A DNA stretch of 64,000 nt from assembly GCA_022763425.1 (NCBI GenBank), contig JALEGD010000001.1, forward strand, positions 572,572 to 636,571, read 5' to 3'. Position 1 is the first letter of the stretch, and each line of letters begins with the position of its first letter. The notes under the pieces were generated by a model. That model was given only the letters and a program-made list of their open reading frames with translations, made no database searches and was not told the DNA's origin. A program made the position numbers and the translations under genes. Origin of the DNA: Pelagibacteraceae bacterium. GTDB lineage: Bacteria; Pseudomonadota; Alphaproteobacteria; Pelagibacterales; Pelagibacteraceae. Positions 31,706-40,996 of this stretch are shown piece after piece.

Positions 31706-31737
31706 AATACCCCTGCTTTTTGCAGGGGTATTTTTTT
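31706..31737 (+). terminator. terminator-like hairpin between dctP and dctQ
   Basis: An 11-bp stem (31706-31716 with 31722-31732; core ACCCCTGC/GCAGGGGT), five-T loop, and a T-run to 31737. The dctQ ATG begins at 31740. It probably lets a fraction of transcripts pass, favouring the binding protein, and it occupies the place where a dctQ ribosome site would be. Confidence 0.8.
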
Positions 31738-31739
31738 GT

Positions 31740-32234
31740 ATGGCAGATAAGTTTATTCTATTAACTGAAAAAATAGCAAAGCTTTGCGGAATTTTCGCTG
31801 CAGTTTGTTTGCTATTATCAATTATTTTAATTACAGAATTAGTTTTTGAACGTTACATTTTTAGAAATGCTATCACTTGGCAAACTGAATTAGTTACCAT
31901 GTTATTGGTTGCGTCAACTTTTATTGGAAGTGCATATGTTTTGAGCGAAAAAGGACACGTTAACATGGAATACCTTTATTCTTTTATGTCTGAAAAAGGT
32001 GTAACAAAGTTAAAAATTTTTACAGATACATTATGTTTAATTTTCTTTCTAACTTTACTTTATGTGAGTGTAGAAATTACAGCTGATGCATTTATCAATA
32101 ACCATAATACAGGGACTATTTGGGGGCCACCACTTTGGATACCTTATTCGTCTATGTTGATTGGAGCGGTACTAATGACTATGTCATACATTGCTGAGTT
32201 AATTAAACTTTGTAGGAAATTTAAGGAGCTATAA
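31740..32234 (+). CDS. dctQ: TRAP transporter small permease (DctQ family)
   Basis: 164 residues with four predicted membrane helices and the DctQ pattern (Ile-Thr-Trp-Gln-Thr-Glu-Leu near residue 45; Lys-Gly-His-Val near residue 73). It partners DctM in the Na+-driven tripartite transporter. The start codon lies two bases after the T-run of a hairpin, leaving no room for a ribosome site. The stop overlaps the dctM ATG by one base. Confidence 0.9.
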   Translation: MADKFILLTEKIAKLCGIFAAVCLLLSIILITELVFERYIFRNAITWQTELVTMLLVASTFIGSAYVLSEKGHVNMEYLYSFMSEKGVTKLKIFTDTLCLIFFLTLLYVSVEITADAFINNHNTGTIWGPPLWIPYSSMLIGAVLMTMSYIAELIKLCRKFKEL

Positions 32235-33583
32235 TGGAATTTATCACAAACATGGATCCATTAATGCTTGGTTTAATCGTTGGGTTATTTACCGTGGCAA
32301 TGTTATTTTCTGGAATACCTATTGCATTTGGTCTTTGTTTTACTTCTCTAGTATTTTTATTTTTAGCTGAAGGATTTCAGATTTTAAATGTATACGCAGA
32401 AACCTTTTATGCTGGATTAAATTCATTTGTTTTACTTTCAATTCCCATGTTTATTTTGATGGGTATGGCTGTTGCAAACTCACCCGCTGGAAAAGATTTA
32501 TATACTGGTCTTGATAGATGGTTATGGAGACTACCAGGTGGATTAGTTGTTTCTAATATTGGAGCATGTTCAATATTTGCAGCTCTAAGTGGATCAAGTC
32601 CTGCAACATGTGCAGCCATTGGTACAATGGGAATACCTGAAATGAGAAAAAGAGGTTACTCAGCTGAACTTGCAACAGGATGTATTGCAGCTGGAGGAAC
32701 ACTGGGAGTTTTAATTCCACCAAGTATAGTTTTAATTGTTTATGGTCTTGCAACAGGAACATCTATTGGAAGATTATTTTTATGTGGTGTCATACCTGGA
32801 TTGTTACTTGCTGGCTTATTTATGCTTTGGGCATACATTTACTCTTACTTTATTGATAAATCATATGCAGAAAGAGTTAAGAATAGGGTCCCACCCACGT
32901 TTAAAGAAAAGGTTGAAGTTATTCCTAGAGTTTTACCTTTTTTAGCAATTGTAGCTGGTGTTCTTTATGTTCTTTACGGTGGTATTGCTACTCCTTCGGA
33001 AGCCTCAGGTGTCGGTGCGTTTCTAGTTTTTGTAATGATCGCAATTGTTTACAAAATTTATCAACCAAAAAAAATATGGGATATTGTAAAAGTATCGATG
33101 AAAGAAAGTGTAATGATAATGTTTATCATTGCAGGGTCTTATATCTTTGCGTTCAGTTTATCTTCTTTATATGTCACACAATCTATCGCTCAAACGATTG
33201 TTGATATGGGTTTAAACAAATGGTTATTATTTTTTTACATTAATATCTTTTTATTAATTGCAGGATTTTTTTTACCACCGGTTGCAGTAATCGTAATGAC
33301 GTCTGCAATTTTACTTCCAATTATTACTGAATTTGGGTTTGATCCTTACTGGTTTGCGATTGTATTTACTATTAACATGGAGATTGGTTTGATTACTCCT
33401 CCAGTTGGTCTAAACCTATATATTATCAAAGGTATCACGCCAGATGTAAGCTTAAATCAAATCTTAAGAGGCTCAATTCCTTTTATGGTTATGATGATGA
33501 TTTGTATTGTGATATTGTGTATTTTCCCAGAGCTTGTTACATGGTTACCAGACAAGTTAATGGGTAAAGATGCTGGATTTTAA
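32234..33583 (+). CDS. dctM: TRAP transporter large permease (DctM family)
   Basis: 449 residues with about twelve to fourteen membrane segments, the transport channel of the TRAP system. Family features are Ser-Ile-Pro-Met-Phe-Ile-Leu-Met-Gly, Gly-Ser-Ser-Pro-Ala-Thr-Cys-Ala-Ala, Ile-Pro-Pro-Ser-Ile and, near the end, Leu-Ile-Thr-Pro-Pro-Val-Gly. It overlaps dctQ by one base and malonyl-CoA decarboxylase by 14, so the whole set from dctP is one operon. Confidence 0.93.
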   Translation: MEFITNMDPLMLGLIVGLFTVAMLFSGIPIAFGLCFTSLVFLFLAEGFQILNVYAETFYAGLNSFVLLSIPMFILMGMAVANSPAGKDLYTGLDRWLWRLPGGLVVSNIGACSIFAALSGSSPATCAAIGTMGIPEMRKRGYSAELATGCIAAGGTLGVLIPPSIVLIVYGLATGTSIGRLFLCGVIPGLLLAGLFMLWAYIYSYFIDKSYAERVKNRVPPTFKEKVEVIPRVLPFLAIVAGVLYVLYGGIATPSEASGVGAFLVFVMIAIVYKIYQPKKIWDIVKVSMKESVMIMFIIAGSYIFAFSLSSLYVTQSIAQTIVDMGLNKWLLFFYINIFLLIAGFFLPPVAVIVMTSAILLPIITEFGFDPYWFAIVFTINMEIGLITPPVGLNLYIIKGITPDVSLNQILRGSIPFMVMMMICIVILCIFPELVTWLPDKLMGKDAGF

Positions 33584-34871
33584 AAAAATATTTTCTTCAA
33601 TAGCTGATGTTGGCCAAGGTTTAATTGGCAAAAAAATCATTAAAAAAGATTTAAATACGGCGTTGCAATTATGTAATGATTTAATTTCTTTTAAGGGAGT
33701 AGCGTCTGGGATAGCAATTGCTAGAGAAATCACAGAGATTTATAATATTTTTGATACGGATCAAAAATTAAACTTTTTTAAAGAAATTAATAAAAAATTT
33801 TCACCTAGCAAAAATGAAGTTGAAATTAAAATCACAGAATATCTAAAAGAAAAAAATGAAAAAACTTTAAACGCACTTGGCTCTGCCGTTGAAGGAAACA
33901 GACAAGAGTTGATCCGAAGATTAAATATGGCTCCAAATGGAACTCCATTCCTTGTTTCCATGAGAGAAGATTTGATAAAATTTTTACCTATTAATCCTGA
34001 GTTAAAAACATTAGACGAAGACATAAGACACTTGTTTAAATCTTGGTTTAATCCTGGATTTTTAAGATTAGAAAAAATTACATGGGATACTAAAGCTGCA
34101 ATTTTAGAGAAAATTATAAAATACGAGAAAGTTCATCAAATTAAAGATATGAATGATTTAAAACGTAGATTGCAACAAGAAGATAGAAGATTTTTTGCAT
34201 ACTTTCATCCTGTCCTAAAAGATGAACCTTTAATCTTTGTTGAAGTTGCTTATACCAAAGGAATTGGAAGCTCAATTCAAGATATAATTAAACCAAAAAC
34301 AGATGATAAATCAAATTATGATACAGCAACTTTTTATTCAATTAGTAACTGCCAAGATGGTTTGATGAGAGTAACGCTTGGTAACTTTTTAATCAAAAGA
34401 GTGGTTTTTGAGATTCAAGAAGAAAATCCTAAAATTAAAAATTTTGGTACACTATCTCCATTGCCGGGTTTTGCAGATTGGTTTTTATCTTTAAGTCATG
34501 AAAAATTAAAAGATATTTTAAAGGATTATGAAATTTCTAAATTAGATTTTTTAAGATCTGCTACTCTTAAAATAGGCGATCCTAAAATGCTGGAAGAAAA
34601 AGGCGCAATTAAAAAGTTAGTTGTGCATTATCTAATTAATGAAAAAATTAATAATAAACCTTTAAATCCAGTTTCAAGATTTCATCTTGGGAATGGTGCT
34701 AGCATTCATAATATTATCTTAAATGGAAATATTACTGATTATGGTTACAAGGAGTCTTTTGGGATCATGGTTAATTATGGATATCAACTCGATAAATTAG
34801 AAAAAATTCATGAAGATTTTATTACTAAAGGAATTATTTCTTATTCTGATAAAATAAAAAAATATGTCTAA
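33570..34871 (+). CDS. malonyl-CoA decarboxylase
   Basis: A 433-residue enzyme of the MCD family: a helical N-terminal oligomerisation domain, then a GNAT-like catalytic domain from about 190. The two catalytic residues are in clear context: S296 in Gly-Thr-Leu-Ser-Pro-Leu-Pro-Gly-Phe and H372 in Ser-Arg-Phe-His-Leu-Gly-Asn-Gly-Ala. It converts malonyl-CoA to acetyl-CoA and CO2. It overlaps dctM by 14 bp, directly tying the TRAP system to malonate or a malonyl-CoA-forming substrate. The rhizobial matABC route uses a malonyl-CoA synthetase, which is absent here; the divergent CoA transferase may replace it. The end overlaps dusA by eight bases. Confidence 0.92.
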   Translation: MLDFKKIFSSIADVGQGLIGKKIIKKDLNTALQLCNDLISFKGVASGIAIAREITEIYNIFDTDQKLNFFKEINKKFSPSKNEVEIKITEYLKEKNEKTLNALGSAVEGNRQELIRRLNMAPNGTPFLVSMREDLIKFLPINPELKTLDEDIRHLFKSWFNPGFLRLEKITWDTKAAILEKIIKYEKVHQIKDMNDLKRRLQQEDRRFFAYFHPVLKDEPLIFVEVAYTKGIGSSIQDIIKPKTDDKSNYDTATFYSISNCQDGLMRVTLGNFLIKRVVFEIQEENPKIKNFGTLSPLPGFADWFLSLSHEKLKDILKDYEISKLDFLRSATLKIGDPKMLEEKGAIKKLVVHYLINEKINNKPLNPVSRFHLGNGASIHNIILNGNITDYGYKESFGIMVNYGYQLDKLEKIHEDFITKGIISYSDKIKKYV

Positions 34872-35856
34872 AATAAATAGAAAAATATGTATGGCTCCCA
34901 TGATGGATTGTACGGATCGTTACGATCGCTATTTTTTAAGACTAATTAGTAAAAACATATTTCTTTATTCCGAAATGATTGCAACAGGTGCAATTATAAA
35001 TGGAGATAAAAAAAAAGTTTTAAATTTTGATGAATTTGAAAAACCAGTAGCACTACAATTAGGTGGTTCAGATAAAAAAGAATTAGCTGAATGTTGTAAA
35101 ATTGTAGAGGACTTTGGCTATGATGAAATAAATTTAAATTTAGGGTGTCCGAGTAAAAAAGTTCAAAAAAATAAATTTGGCGCATGCCTAATTAAAGAAC
35201 CTGATCTAGTTGCAGATTGTTTAAATGCAATGGTAAATTCTACAAATCTTCCTGTTACTGCAAAAACTAGAATTGGCTTTGATCAGGTTGAAGACTTTGA
35301 TTATTTAAATAATTTTATAGAAAAAATTAAAGGAACAGGCGTTAAAACTATTATTCTTCATGCAAGGAAAGCAATTTTAAAGGGATTAACTCCCAAAGAA
35401 AATTTGAAAATTCCAAAATTAAATTATGAAATGGTTTATGAAATTAAAAAATCGAATCCAGAAATTGAAATTATTATTAATGGCGCCATAACAGATACTA
35501 ATCAAATTAGATCACACCTAAATAAAGTTGATGGTGTAATGATTGGAAGAGCAATTTATCAATCACCTTATTTTTTAGCGGAAATTGAAAAAGATATTTT
35601 TAAAAATAATAATGTTCCAAATAGAGAGAAAATTGTAGAACAGTTAGTAGAGTACGTCGATAGAGAGGTTAAAAAAGGAGTTAGAGTTAATCAAATTATG
35701 AGACATACAGTAGGTTTATATCATGGTCAAAGAGGAGCTGGTAAATGGAAAAGATATTTATCAGATAATATGATGGCAAGAGACTCTGATTTTCAAAAAG
35801 TAAAACATATTTTAGAAGTAGTTCAAAATAATGAAAAAGCTGAAATGGCTATTTAA
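34864..35856 (+). CDS. dusA: tRNA-dihydrouridine synthase A
   Basis: 330 residues, TIM-barrel flavoenzyme. It starts with Met-Ala-Pro-Met-Met-Asp-Cys-Thr-Asp-Arg and has catalytic C95 in Asn-Leu-Gly-Cys-Pro-Ser-Lys-Lys-Val-Gln, the FMN-phosphate region Asn-Gly-Ala-Ile and Val-Met-Ile-Gly-Arg-Ala. The DusA branch reduces U20/U20a in the tRNA D-loop. It overlaps the malonyl-CoA decarboxylase gene by eight bases, and a TauE-like gene follows after two bases, so a housekeeping gene rides in a catabolic transcript. Confidence 0.93.
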   Translation: MSKINRKICMAPMMDCTDRYDRYFLRLISKNIFLYSEMIATGAIINGDKKKVLNFDEFEKPVALQLGGSDKKELAECCKIVEDFGYDEINLNLGCPSKKVQKNKFGACLIKEPDLVADCLNAMVNSTNLPVTAKTRIGFDQVEDFDYLNNFIEKIKGTGVKTIILHARKAILKGLTPKENLKIPKLNYEMVYEIKKSNPEIEIIINGAITDTNQIRSHLNKVDGVMIGRAIYQSPYFLAEIEKDIFKNNNVPNREKIVEQLVEYVDREVKKGVRVNQIMRHTVGLYHGQRGAGKWKRYLSDNMMARDSDFQKVKHILEVVQNNEKAEMAI

Positions 35857-35858
35857 AT

Positions 35859-36698
35859 ATGTTTGATGGTATTTTATTAAATGAATTAATTACCTTGGTT
35901 ACCGTTCTAGCTATTGCTGCAACTATTTCTGGTTTTATGGCGGGATTACTAGGTGTTGGCGGGGGTATAATTATGGTCCCAGCATTATATTATGCATTTG
36001 AAACTCTTCATTTTGATCCTTTAACAATTATGCATTTGTCACTTGGAACTTCATTGGCAATCATTATCCCAACTTCGATTATGTCAACCAAAACACATAT
36101 GAAGTTTGATGCAGTTGATTTTAAATTAATTAAATCATTTGGATTGTTTGTGGCAGGTGGTGTTATATTGGGAACGGTATTTGCTTCAAATTTAGAAACA
36201 CCAAGGCTAGTTTTAATATTTTCAATTTTTGCTTTTTGCGTGGGTTTATTTTTTATATTTTTTAGAGAAAAATTGGGTGAAACACCTAAAGATATTCCTT
36301 TTCAAATTAAAAGCTTTATTGGAACATGTATTGGGTTTATTTCTGTGCCTCTTGGAATTGGCGGAGGATCAATTTCTGTTCCGTTTATGAGATTATTTGG
36401 CTATTCCATTAGAAATGCCATTGGTACATCAGCAGCGATTGGATTTGTAATTTCAGTTGTTGGCGCCTTAAGTATGTCATTAAGTGGAGGTATTTTTGAT
36501 GACGTAAAATCACCACTTAGTATTGGTTATGTGAATATTCCAGGGTTTTTAGTTTTTGTACCAGTTACAATGCTTATGGCACCAGTTGGCGCAAGGTTAG
36601 TGCATAGAATTGAAAAAAAATTATTAAGCCGAATATTTGGATGCTTTTTACTCATAATAGCAATCAGATCGTTTATTGAGTATTTAGCTTTGAATTAA
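35859..36698 (+). CDS. TauE/SafE-family (TSUP) anion exporter
   Basis: 279 residues with eight or nine predicted helices and internal repeat symmetry: Leu-Leu-Gly-Val-Gly-Gly-Gly-Ile near residue 30 and Leu-Gly-Ile-Gly-Gly-Gly-Ser-Ile near residue 167, the TSUP repeat motif. Members export sulfite, sulfoacetate or similar anions; the substrate is unknown here. It starts two bases after dusA, and its 3' end overlaps the convergent gate-domain gene by 26 bp. Confidence 0.9.
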   Translation: MFDGILLNELITLVTVLAIAATISGFMAGLLGVGGGIIMVPALYYAFETLHFDPLTIMHLSLGTSLAIIIPTSIMSTKTHMKFDAVDFKLIKSFGLFVAGGVILGTVFASNLETPRLVLIFSIFAFCVGLFFIFFREKLGETPKDIPFQIKSFIGTCIGFISVPLGIGGGSISVPFMRLFGYSIRNAIGTSAAIGFVISVVGALSMSLSGGIFDDVKSPLSIGYVNIPGFLVFVPVTMLMAPVGARLVHRIEKKLLSRIFGCFLLIIAIRSFIEYLALN

Positions 36699-37608
36699 AA
36701 TATTTTTTATAGATTATAAAAATTAAATAACTTAGCAAAATACTAAATATTACTCTTGCAAAAAGTATTCCTGAAATATGACCGCCTACTAAAGCCATTA
36801 GGATAGTATCTTCAATCAATGCATGTAATAAATTTAACATTGAAACAGAGAGAAAAACACTTTGTTTATCTATTTTTCCTGTCTTAACTTCTTTAATTAG
36901 CATCCCTCCTCCAAATTGAATTCCGATCGTCATACCAACTATTATGATATTCATTGCTTCTTTTTGGATACCAAATATTCTTAAAGGAGGCATAAATATT
37001 TTTTCAACTATTTTTTCAATACCTGCTTGTCTCAATATTTCTAAAACTGTGGTCATGACACAAACTATAATAAAAATATAAAATAGTGTTAAAGCTTGAT
37101 CTATTAACCAAAGCCAGAAACCCTCAGGTGGTGGCTGGACTGTAAAAAATGTTGTAAATGGATCAGTTAAAATTTCAAAGTTAAAATAAATGATTTTTAA
37201 TATAAAACCTAAAATAAAAGCTGAAATTAATCTTAATGAGGCAGTATAAATAATACTTACACCCGCAGCTTTGCATATAGTACATTCAATTGGAAGGTTG
37301 TGAGCAATCAATATCATTGTTGTTAAGATTGTAATTTGAGCAACATTTACTTCTAAACCTGGCAGGAGATTTACAAAAAGGACTAATGCTGCATAAATAT
37401 TAATTATAAATGCAGTAACAAAAACTAACCCTAATTCAGGTGTTAAGCCGATTATTGACATTAATGGTTCTAAAGTTTTAGCAATAAATTGGATTACACC
37501 AGAGATTTCTAAAATTTTAACAATAAAAACAAATGGAATTAAAATCTTGTAAAGCGGAATACAAATATCCCAAATATCATTTTTAATTTTAAAAAAAGTT
37601 TTTTTCAT
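36673..37608 (-). CDS. nucleoside-recognition (Gate) domain membrane protein
   Basis: 311 residues with about eight predicted helices in two similar halves, each containing the Gate-domain type segment (for example Leu-Glu-Pro-Leu-Met... and Phe-Met-Pro-Pro-Leu-Arg-Ile-Phe-Gly). Proteins of this type relate to the SpmA/SpmB and nucleoside-transporter gate fold; the transport substrate is unknown. A 15-bp palindrome sits directly upstream of its ATG. It overlaps the convergent exporter gene by 26 bp, the largest convergent overlap in the window. Confidence 0.78.
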   Translation of the reverse strand: MKKTFFKIKNDIWDICIPLYKILIPFVFIVKILEISGVIQFIAKTLEPLMSIIGLTPELGLVFVTAFIINIYAALVLFVNLLPGLEVNVAQITILTTMILIAHNLPIECTICKAAGVSIIYTASLRLISAFILGFILKIIYFNFEILTDPFTTFFTVQPPPEGFWLWLIDQALTLFYIFIIVCVMTTVLEILRQAGIEKIVEKIFMPPLRIFGIQKEAMNIIIVGMTIGIQFGGGMLIKEVKTGKIDKQSVFLSVSMLNLLHALIEDTILMALVGGHISGILFARVIFSILLSYLIFIIYKKYFNSKLNTQ

Positions 37609-37623
37609 TCACTTATAAAGTGA
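37609..37623. promoter_or_regulatory. 15-bp palindrome before the gate-domain gene
   Basis: TCACTT-ATA-AAGTGA is a perfect inverted repeat directly adjoining the minus-strand ATG. It lies at the gate-gene side of the 73-base divergent gap and includes a -10-like TTATAA, so it could be an operator. The cognate regulator is unknown. Confidence 0.4.
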
Positions 37624-37681
37624 GTTCTTATTACAATAACTTAATATTAACTATTCTTAAAATTAAATTGAAAGGAAAGTT

Positions 37682-38056
37682 ATGGATAATTTTTATGAAA
37701 AAGGTTTAGAAAAAAGAAAAGGAACTCTCGGCAAAGAATATGTTGAAAAAACAATAGCAAATGCCAATGATTTTAATCTCCCATTTCAAAAAGCAATGAC
37801 CGCATGGTGCTGGGGTTTTGGCTGGGGTGATGAGTGTATTGATGCAAAAACTAGATCAATGATGAACTTAGCGATGATAGCAGCGCTTGGAAAAATGCAT
37901 GAATGGGAATTGCATTGTCGAGGTGCAATTAAAAATGGTGTTACCAAAGAACAATTAAGAGCAATTGTTCATGTTATTGCAATTTATTGTGGTGTGCCCC
38001 AAGGCGTTGAGTGCTTTAGGTCTGCAAATAAAATAATTGAAGAACAAGGTTTATAA
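37682..38056 (+). CDS. carboxymuconolactone decarboxylase-family protein
   Basis: A 124-residue all-helical protein matching the CMD domain throughout, including Arg-Ser-Met-Met-Asn-Leu-Ala-Met-Ile and Glu-Trp-Glu-Leu-His-Cys-Arg-Gly-Ala. The AhpD-type CxxC is missing (only a single Cys in the Leu-His-Cys position), so a disulfide-reductase role is unlikely. The closest naming is gamma-carboxymuconolactone decarboxylase-like, but no protocatechuate genes are nearby. It has an AAAGGAAAG ribosome site. It converges with the large FAD/Fe-S gene with no bases between stops. Confidence 0.85.
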   Translation: MDNFYEKGLEKRKGTLGKEYVEKTIANANDFNLPFQKAMTAWCWGFGWGDECIDAKTRSMMNLAMIAALGKMHEWELHCRGAIKNGVTKEQLRAIVHVIAIYCGVPQGVECFRSANKIIEEQGL

Positions 38057-40960
38057 TTAATTTATAGTTTCAAATAAATTAAATAAAAGTTCAGAAATAT
38101 GCTTTGGTTTTTTATTAGAAAAATCTGATATTTGATGTCTACAACTTGTACCATTGGCAACAATATAATCGTCTTCTGTTGAATTATTAATTGCAGGTAT
38201 TAAAGTGAGATGCGCCATCTTTTTTGAAACATCATAGTGCTTTGAGCTATACCCAAAAGATCCAGCCATTCCACAACAACTACTATCAATCATTGAGTTT
38301 TTAATATTTAATTCATTAAGCAAACCAGTTAGACCCCTGGTTCTATTTTGTGATTTTTGATGACAATGTCCGTGGATGAGGACTTTTTTATCAAAATCTT
38401 TAGGTTTGATTTGGTTACCATTTTTTATTTCATTTAAGACAAATTCTTCTAGCAATAAAAAACTATTTTTGATTTTGTCTCGACCATTTAATTTTGAAAA
38501 AGATTTAAACTCATCATTAAAGGTTAATAAACACGAAGGCTCAATACCAATGACTGGAAGCTCGTTATATCCATTTTCAGTTATGTAACTCGTAAACCTT
38601 TCTAACTCATTTTTAGCTTTATCTAGTTGACCCATGGAAATATAGGTTCTCCCGCAACAAAGAGGTCTGTCCAAATTGTCATTTTGAAAACTCGGTATGA
38701 TAGCTTGGTAACCAAATTTATTTATAACTCTAATTGCATACATTAAATTTTTTATTTCAAAGTTGATATTAAAAGTATCTGCAAACAAAATTACTTTTTT
38801 CTCTAAATTCGGCTGAGAATTGTAAATTTCTCTAAGCGGACTTTGATTTTCAACAATTGGTAGAGATCTTTTTGAAGAAAAACCAAACCATTCAATGATT
38901 TGGCCGATAATAGGAACTTTGTTTAAAAAATTAACAATTGGATTTGAAATTTTTAATAACCAAATTAATTTTGGCATATTTGAAATCACCTTATCTTTGA
39001 TACTCATTGAAAACTTTTTGTAATAGTGTGATAAAAATTCGCTCTTCATTTTAGCCATATCTACAGACATCGGGCATTCTCTTTGACAGGCTTTGCAACT
39101 TACGCATAGTTCCATTGTTTCATACATGCCTTTTGAAACAAATGATCCTTTGGGTAATTGATTAGATAATGCTAACCTTAGTGTATTCGCTCTTCCTCTC
39201 ACCAAATCTTTTTCTTCTTTAGTTACCCTATAAGAAGGACACATTACTCCTGAGTCTAGTTTTCTGCAGGCACCGTTATTATTACACATTTCTACCGCAT
39301 CAGAAAATTGACCCCAATCAGACCAATCATAATGAGTTGAGATATTTTCAGCTTTGTAATCAGATTTATATCTCATCAAAGATCTATCATCTGATTTATA
39401 TGCTCTTACAATTTTGTGAGGGTTTAATAAATTTTTTTTATCAAAAGTATCTTTGATTTCTTCAAAAGCATTTAATATTTTTTTACCAAACATTTTTTCA
39501 TGAAACTCAGACCTAACAATTCCATCACCATGTTCTCCGGAGTGTGACCCTCTGTATTCTTTAACCATATCAAAGGCTTCATCAGCAATTGCTTTCATAT
39601 TTTTAATATCTTCATCTGACTTCATATTAAGAACAGGTCTTACATGAAGTGTCCCTACTGAAGCATGAGCATAAAACATTCCACTCGTGTTATATTTTGC
39701 AAAAACATCTTTTAATCTTGATGTGTAATCAGCTAAATGATCTAAGGTTACTGCACAATCTTCAATGAAAGCGACTGGCTTTTTGTCTCCTTTTAAAGAC
39801 ATTAAAATATTTAAGCCTGCTTTTCTAATTTCAAAAATTTCTTTTTGGTCTGATAAATCTTCATAACTTTTGTAATTGTTATTTGAATTTTGTGCTCTCA
39901 CTAAACTTTCTAAATCTTTTAATTTAGACCTTGCAAGATCCAAATTATCATCAATGAATTCTACCATAAGAACCGCTTCTGGATTACCTAGAATATATTT
40001 TTTTATACTTTCTGCATAAATTGGAATTTGTTTCGCAAGATCAATTAAATTATGATCTAAAAGTTCTACAGTGGTAGGTTTTAATTTTACCATTTCTTTT
40101 GTTAATTCCATCGCTTGTGCAAAACTTTCAAAATAGCAAACACCTAATACTTTTTGTTTTGGTATTGGAGAAAGTTTAAGTTTAATTTTATTAAATAATG
40201 ATAATGTTCCTTCAGAACCAACTAAGATATTAGAAGTATTAAAACCATCCGGATTAATTAAATCTATGTTGTATCCACCAACTCTTCTTTGTGTTTGAGG
40301 CCAAAACTGAGAAATATCATCTTTAACATTTTCTCTAAGATCTAAAAATTTTTTAATAATTTCATATTGTCTATTTTGATCATTTTTTGCTTCAAGATAG
40401 TTTTTATTGATGTCTTCAAAAGTATGAATAGTTCCATCATCTAATATGGCTTCAACAGCAAGAACATTATTAACCATATTTCCATAATACAAAGATCTTG
40501 AGCCGCAGCTGTTGTTACCCGTCATTCCTCCAATAGTTGCTCTACTGCTTGTAGACACATCCACTGGAAACCAAAGACCAAAATGTTTTAAATAAGAATT
40601 TAAAGTATCAAGTACAATTCCGGGCTGAACCCAAACGTATTTTTCTTCTACATTAAGTTCCAAAACTTGATTTTGATGTTTCGAGTAGTCTAACACAATG
40701 GCTTCACTTACAGTTTGTCCGCATTGTGAGCTTCCACCCCCTCTTGCCAGTAAAGGAATTGAATTTTTCTGAGAATACTCCATGAGCTTTAAAACATCAT
40801 TATGATCTTTAGGCAAAACTGCACCGATAGGTTTAATCTGATATAAAGAAGAGTCAGTGCTGTATCTGCCTCTTGAAAACGGGTCAAAGAGTGCTTTGCC
40901 TTTAACAAGTCCTTGGACTTCTTTTCCTATTTTTTCTGCTTGTTGATCATTAAATTTCAT
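38057..40960 (-). CDS. FAD- and Fe-S-containing D-2-hydroxyacid dehydrogenase (YdiJ-like)
   Basis: The ATG at 40960 gives 967 residues and suits the length expected before the FAD domain; an ATG 12 codons earlier (40996) is possible. Domains: FAD_binding_4 (about 45-180, with Ala-Arg-Gly-Gly-Gly-Ser-Ser-Gln and Gly-Gly-Met-Thr-Gly-Asn-Asn), FAD-oxidase C-terminal domain to about 520, ferredoxin-like cluster region (Cys-Val-Ser-Cys-Lys-Ala-Cys-Gln-Arg-Glu-Cys-Pro), then a C-terminal cysteine-rich domain with Ser-Cys-Cys-Gly-Met-Ala-Gly-Ser-Phe-Gly. The architecture matches E. coli YdiJ (D-2-hydroxyglutarate dehydrogenase) and D-lactate dehydrogenases. The divergent serine-glyoxylate aminotransferase gene hints at glycolate as another possible substrate. 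Confidence 0.88.
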   Translation of the reverse strand: MKFNDQQAEKIGKEVQGLVKGKALFDPFSRGRYSTDSSLYQIKPIGAVLPKDHNDVLKLMEYSQKNSIPLLARGGGSSQCGQTVSEAIVLDYSKHQNQVLELNVEEKYVWVQPGIVLDTLNSYLKHFGLWFPVDVSTSSRATIGGMTGNNSCGSRSLYYGNMVNNVLAVEAILDDGTIHTFEDINKNYLEAKNDQNRQYEIIKKFLDLRENVKDDISQFWPQTQRRVGGYNIDLINPDGFNTSNILVGSEGTLSLFNKIKLKLSPIPKQKVLGVCYFESFAQAMELTKEMVKLKPTTVELLDHNLIDLAKQIPIYAESIKKYILGNPEAVLMVEFIDDNLDLARSKLKDLESLVRAQNSNNNYKSYEDLSDQKEIFEIRKAGLNILMSLKGDKKPVAFIEDCAVTLDHLADYTSRLKDVFAKYNTSGMFYAHASVGTLHVRPVLNMKSDEDIKNMKAIADEAFDMVKEYRGSHSGEHGDGIVRSEFHEKMFGKKILNAFEEIKDTFDKKNLLNPHKIVRAYKSDDRSLMRYKSDYKAENISTHYDWSDWGQFSDAVEMCNNNGACRKLDSGVMCPSYRVTKEEKDLVRGRANTLRLALSNQLPKGSFVSKGMYETMELCVSCKACQRECPMSVDMAKMKSEFLSHYYKKFSMSIKDKVISNMPKLIWLLKISNPIVNFLNKVPIIGQIIEWFGFSSKRSLPIVENQSPLREIYNSQPNLEKKVILFADTFNINFEIKNLMYAIRVINKFGYQAIIPSFQNDNLDRPLCCGRTYISMGQLDKAKNELERFTSYITENGYNELPVIGIEPSCLLTFNDEFKSFSKLNGRDKIKNSFLLLEEFVLNEIKNGNQIKPKDFDKKVLIHGHCHQKSQNRTRGLTGLLNELNIKNSMIDSSCCGMAGSFGYSSKHYDVSKKMAHLTLIPAINNSTEDDYIVANGTSCRHQISDFSNKKPKHISELLFNLFETIN

Positions 40961-40996
40961 AATTGCTAAAGAAGTTCCTTTAACATATAAGGCCAT

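Noticed and set aside
40961-40996. Longer start (ATG at 40996) for the FAD/Fe-S dehydrogenase
   Set aside because: It adds 12 residues not expected before the FAD domain and would touch the divergent start codon; kept as an alternative only.
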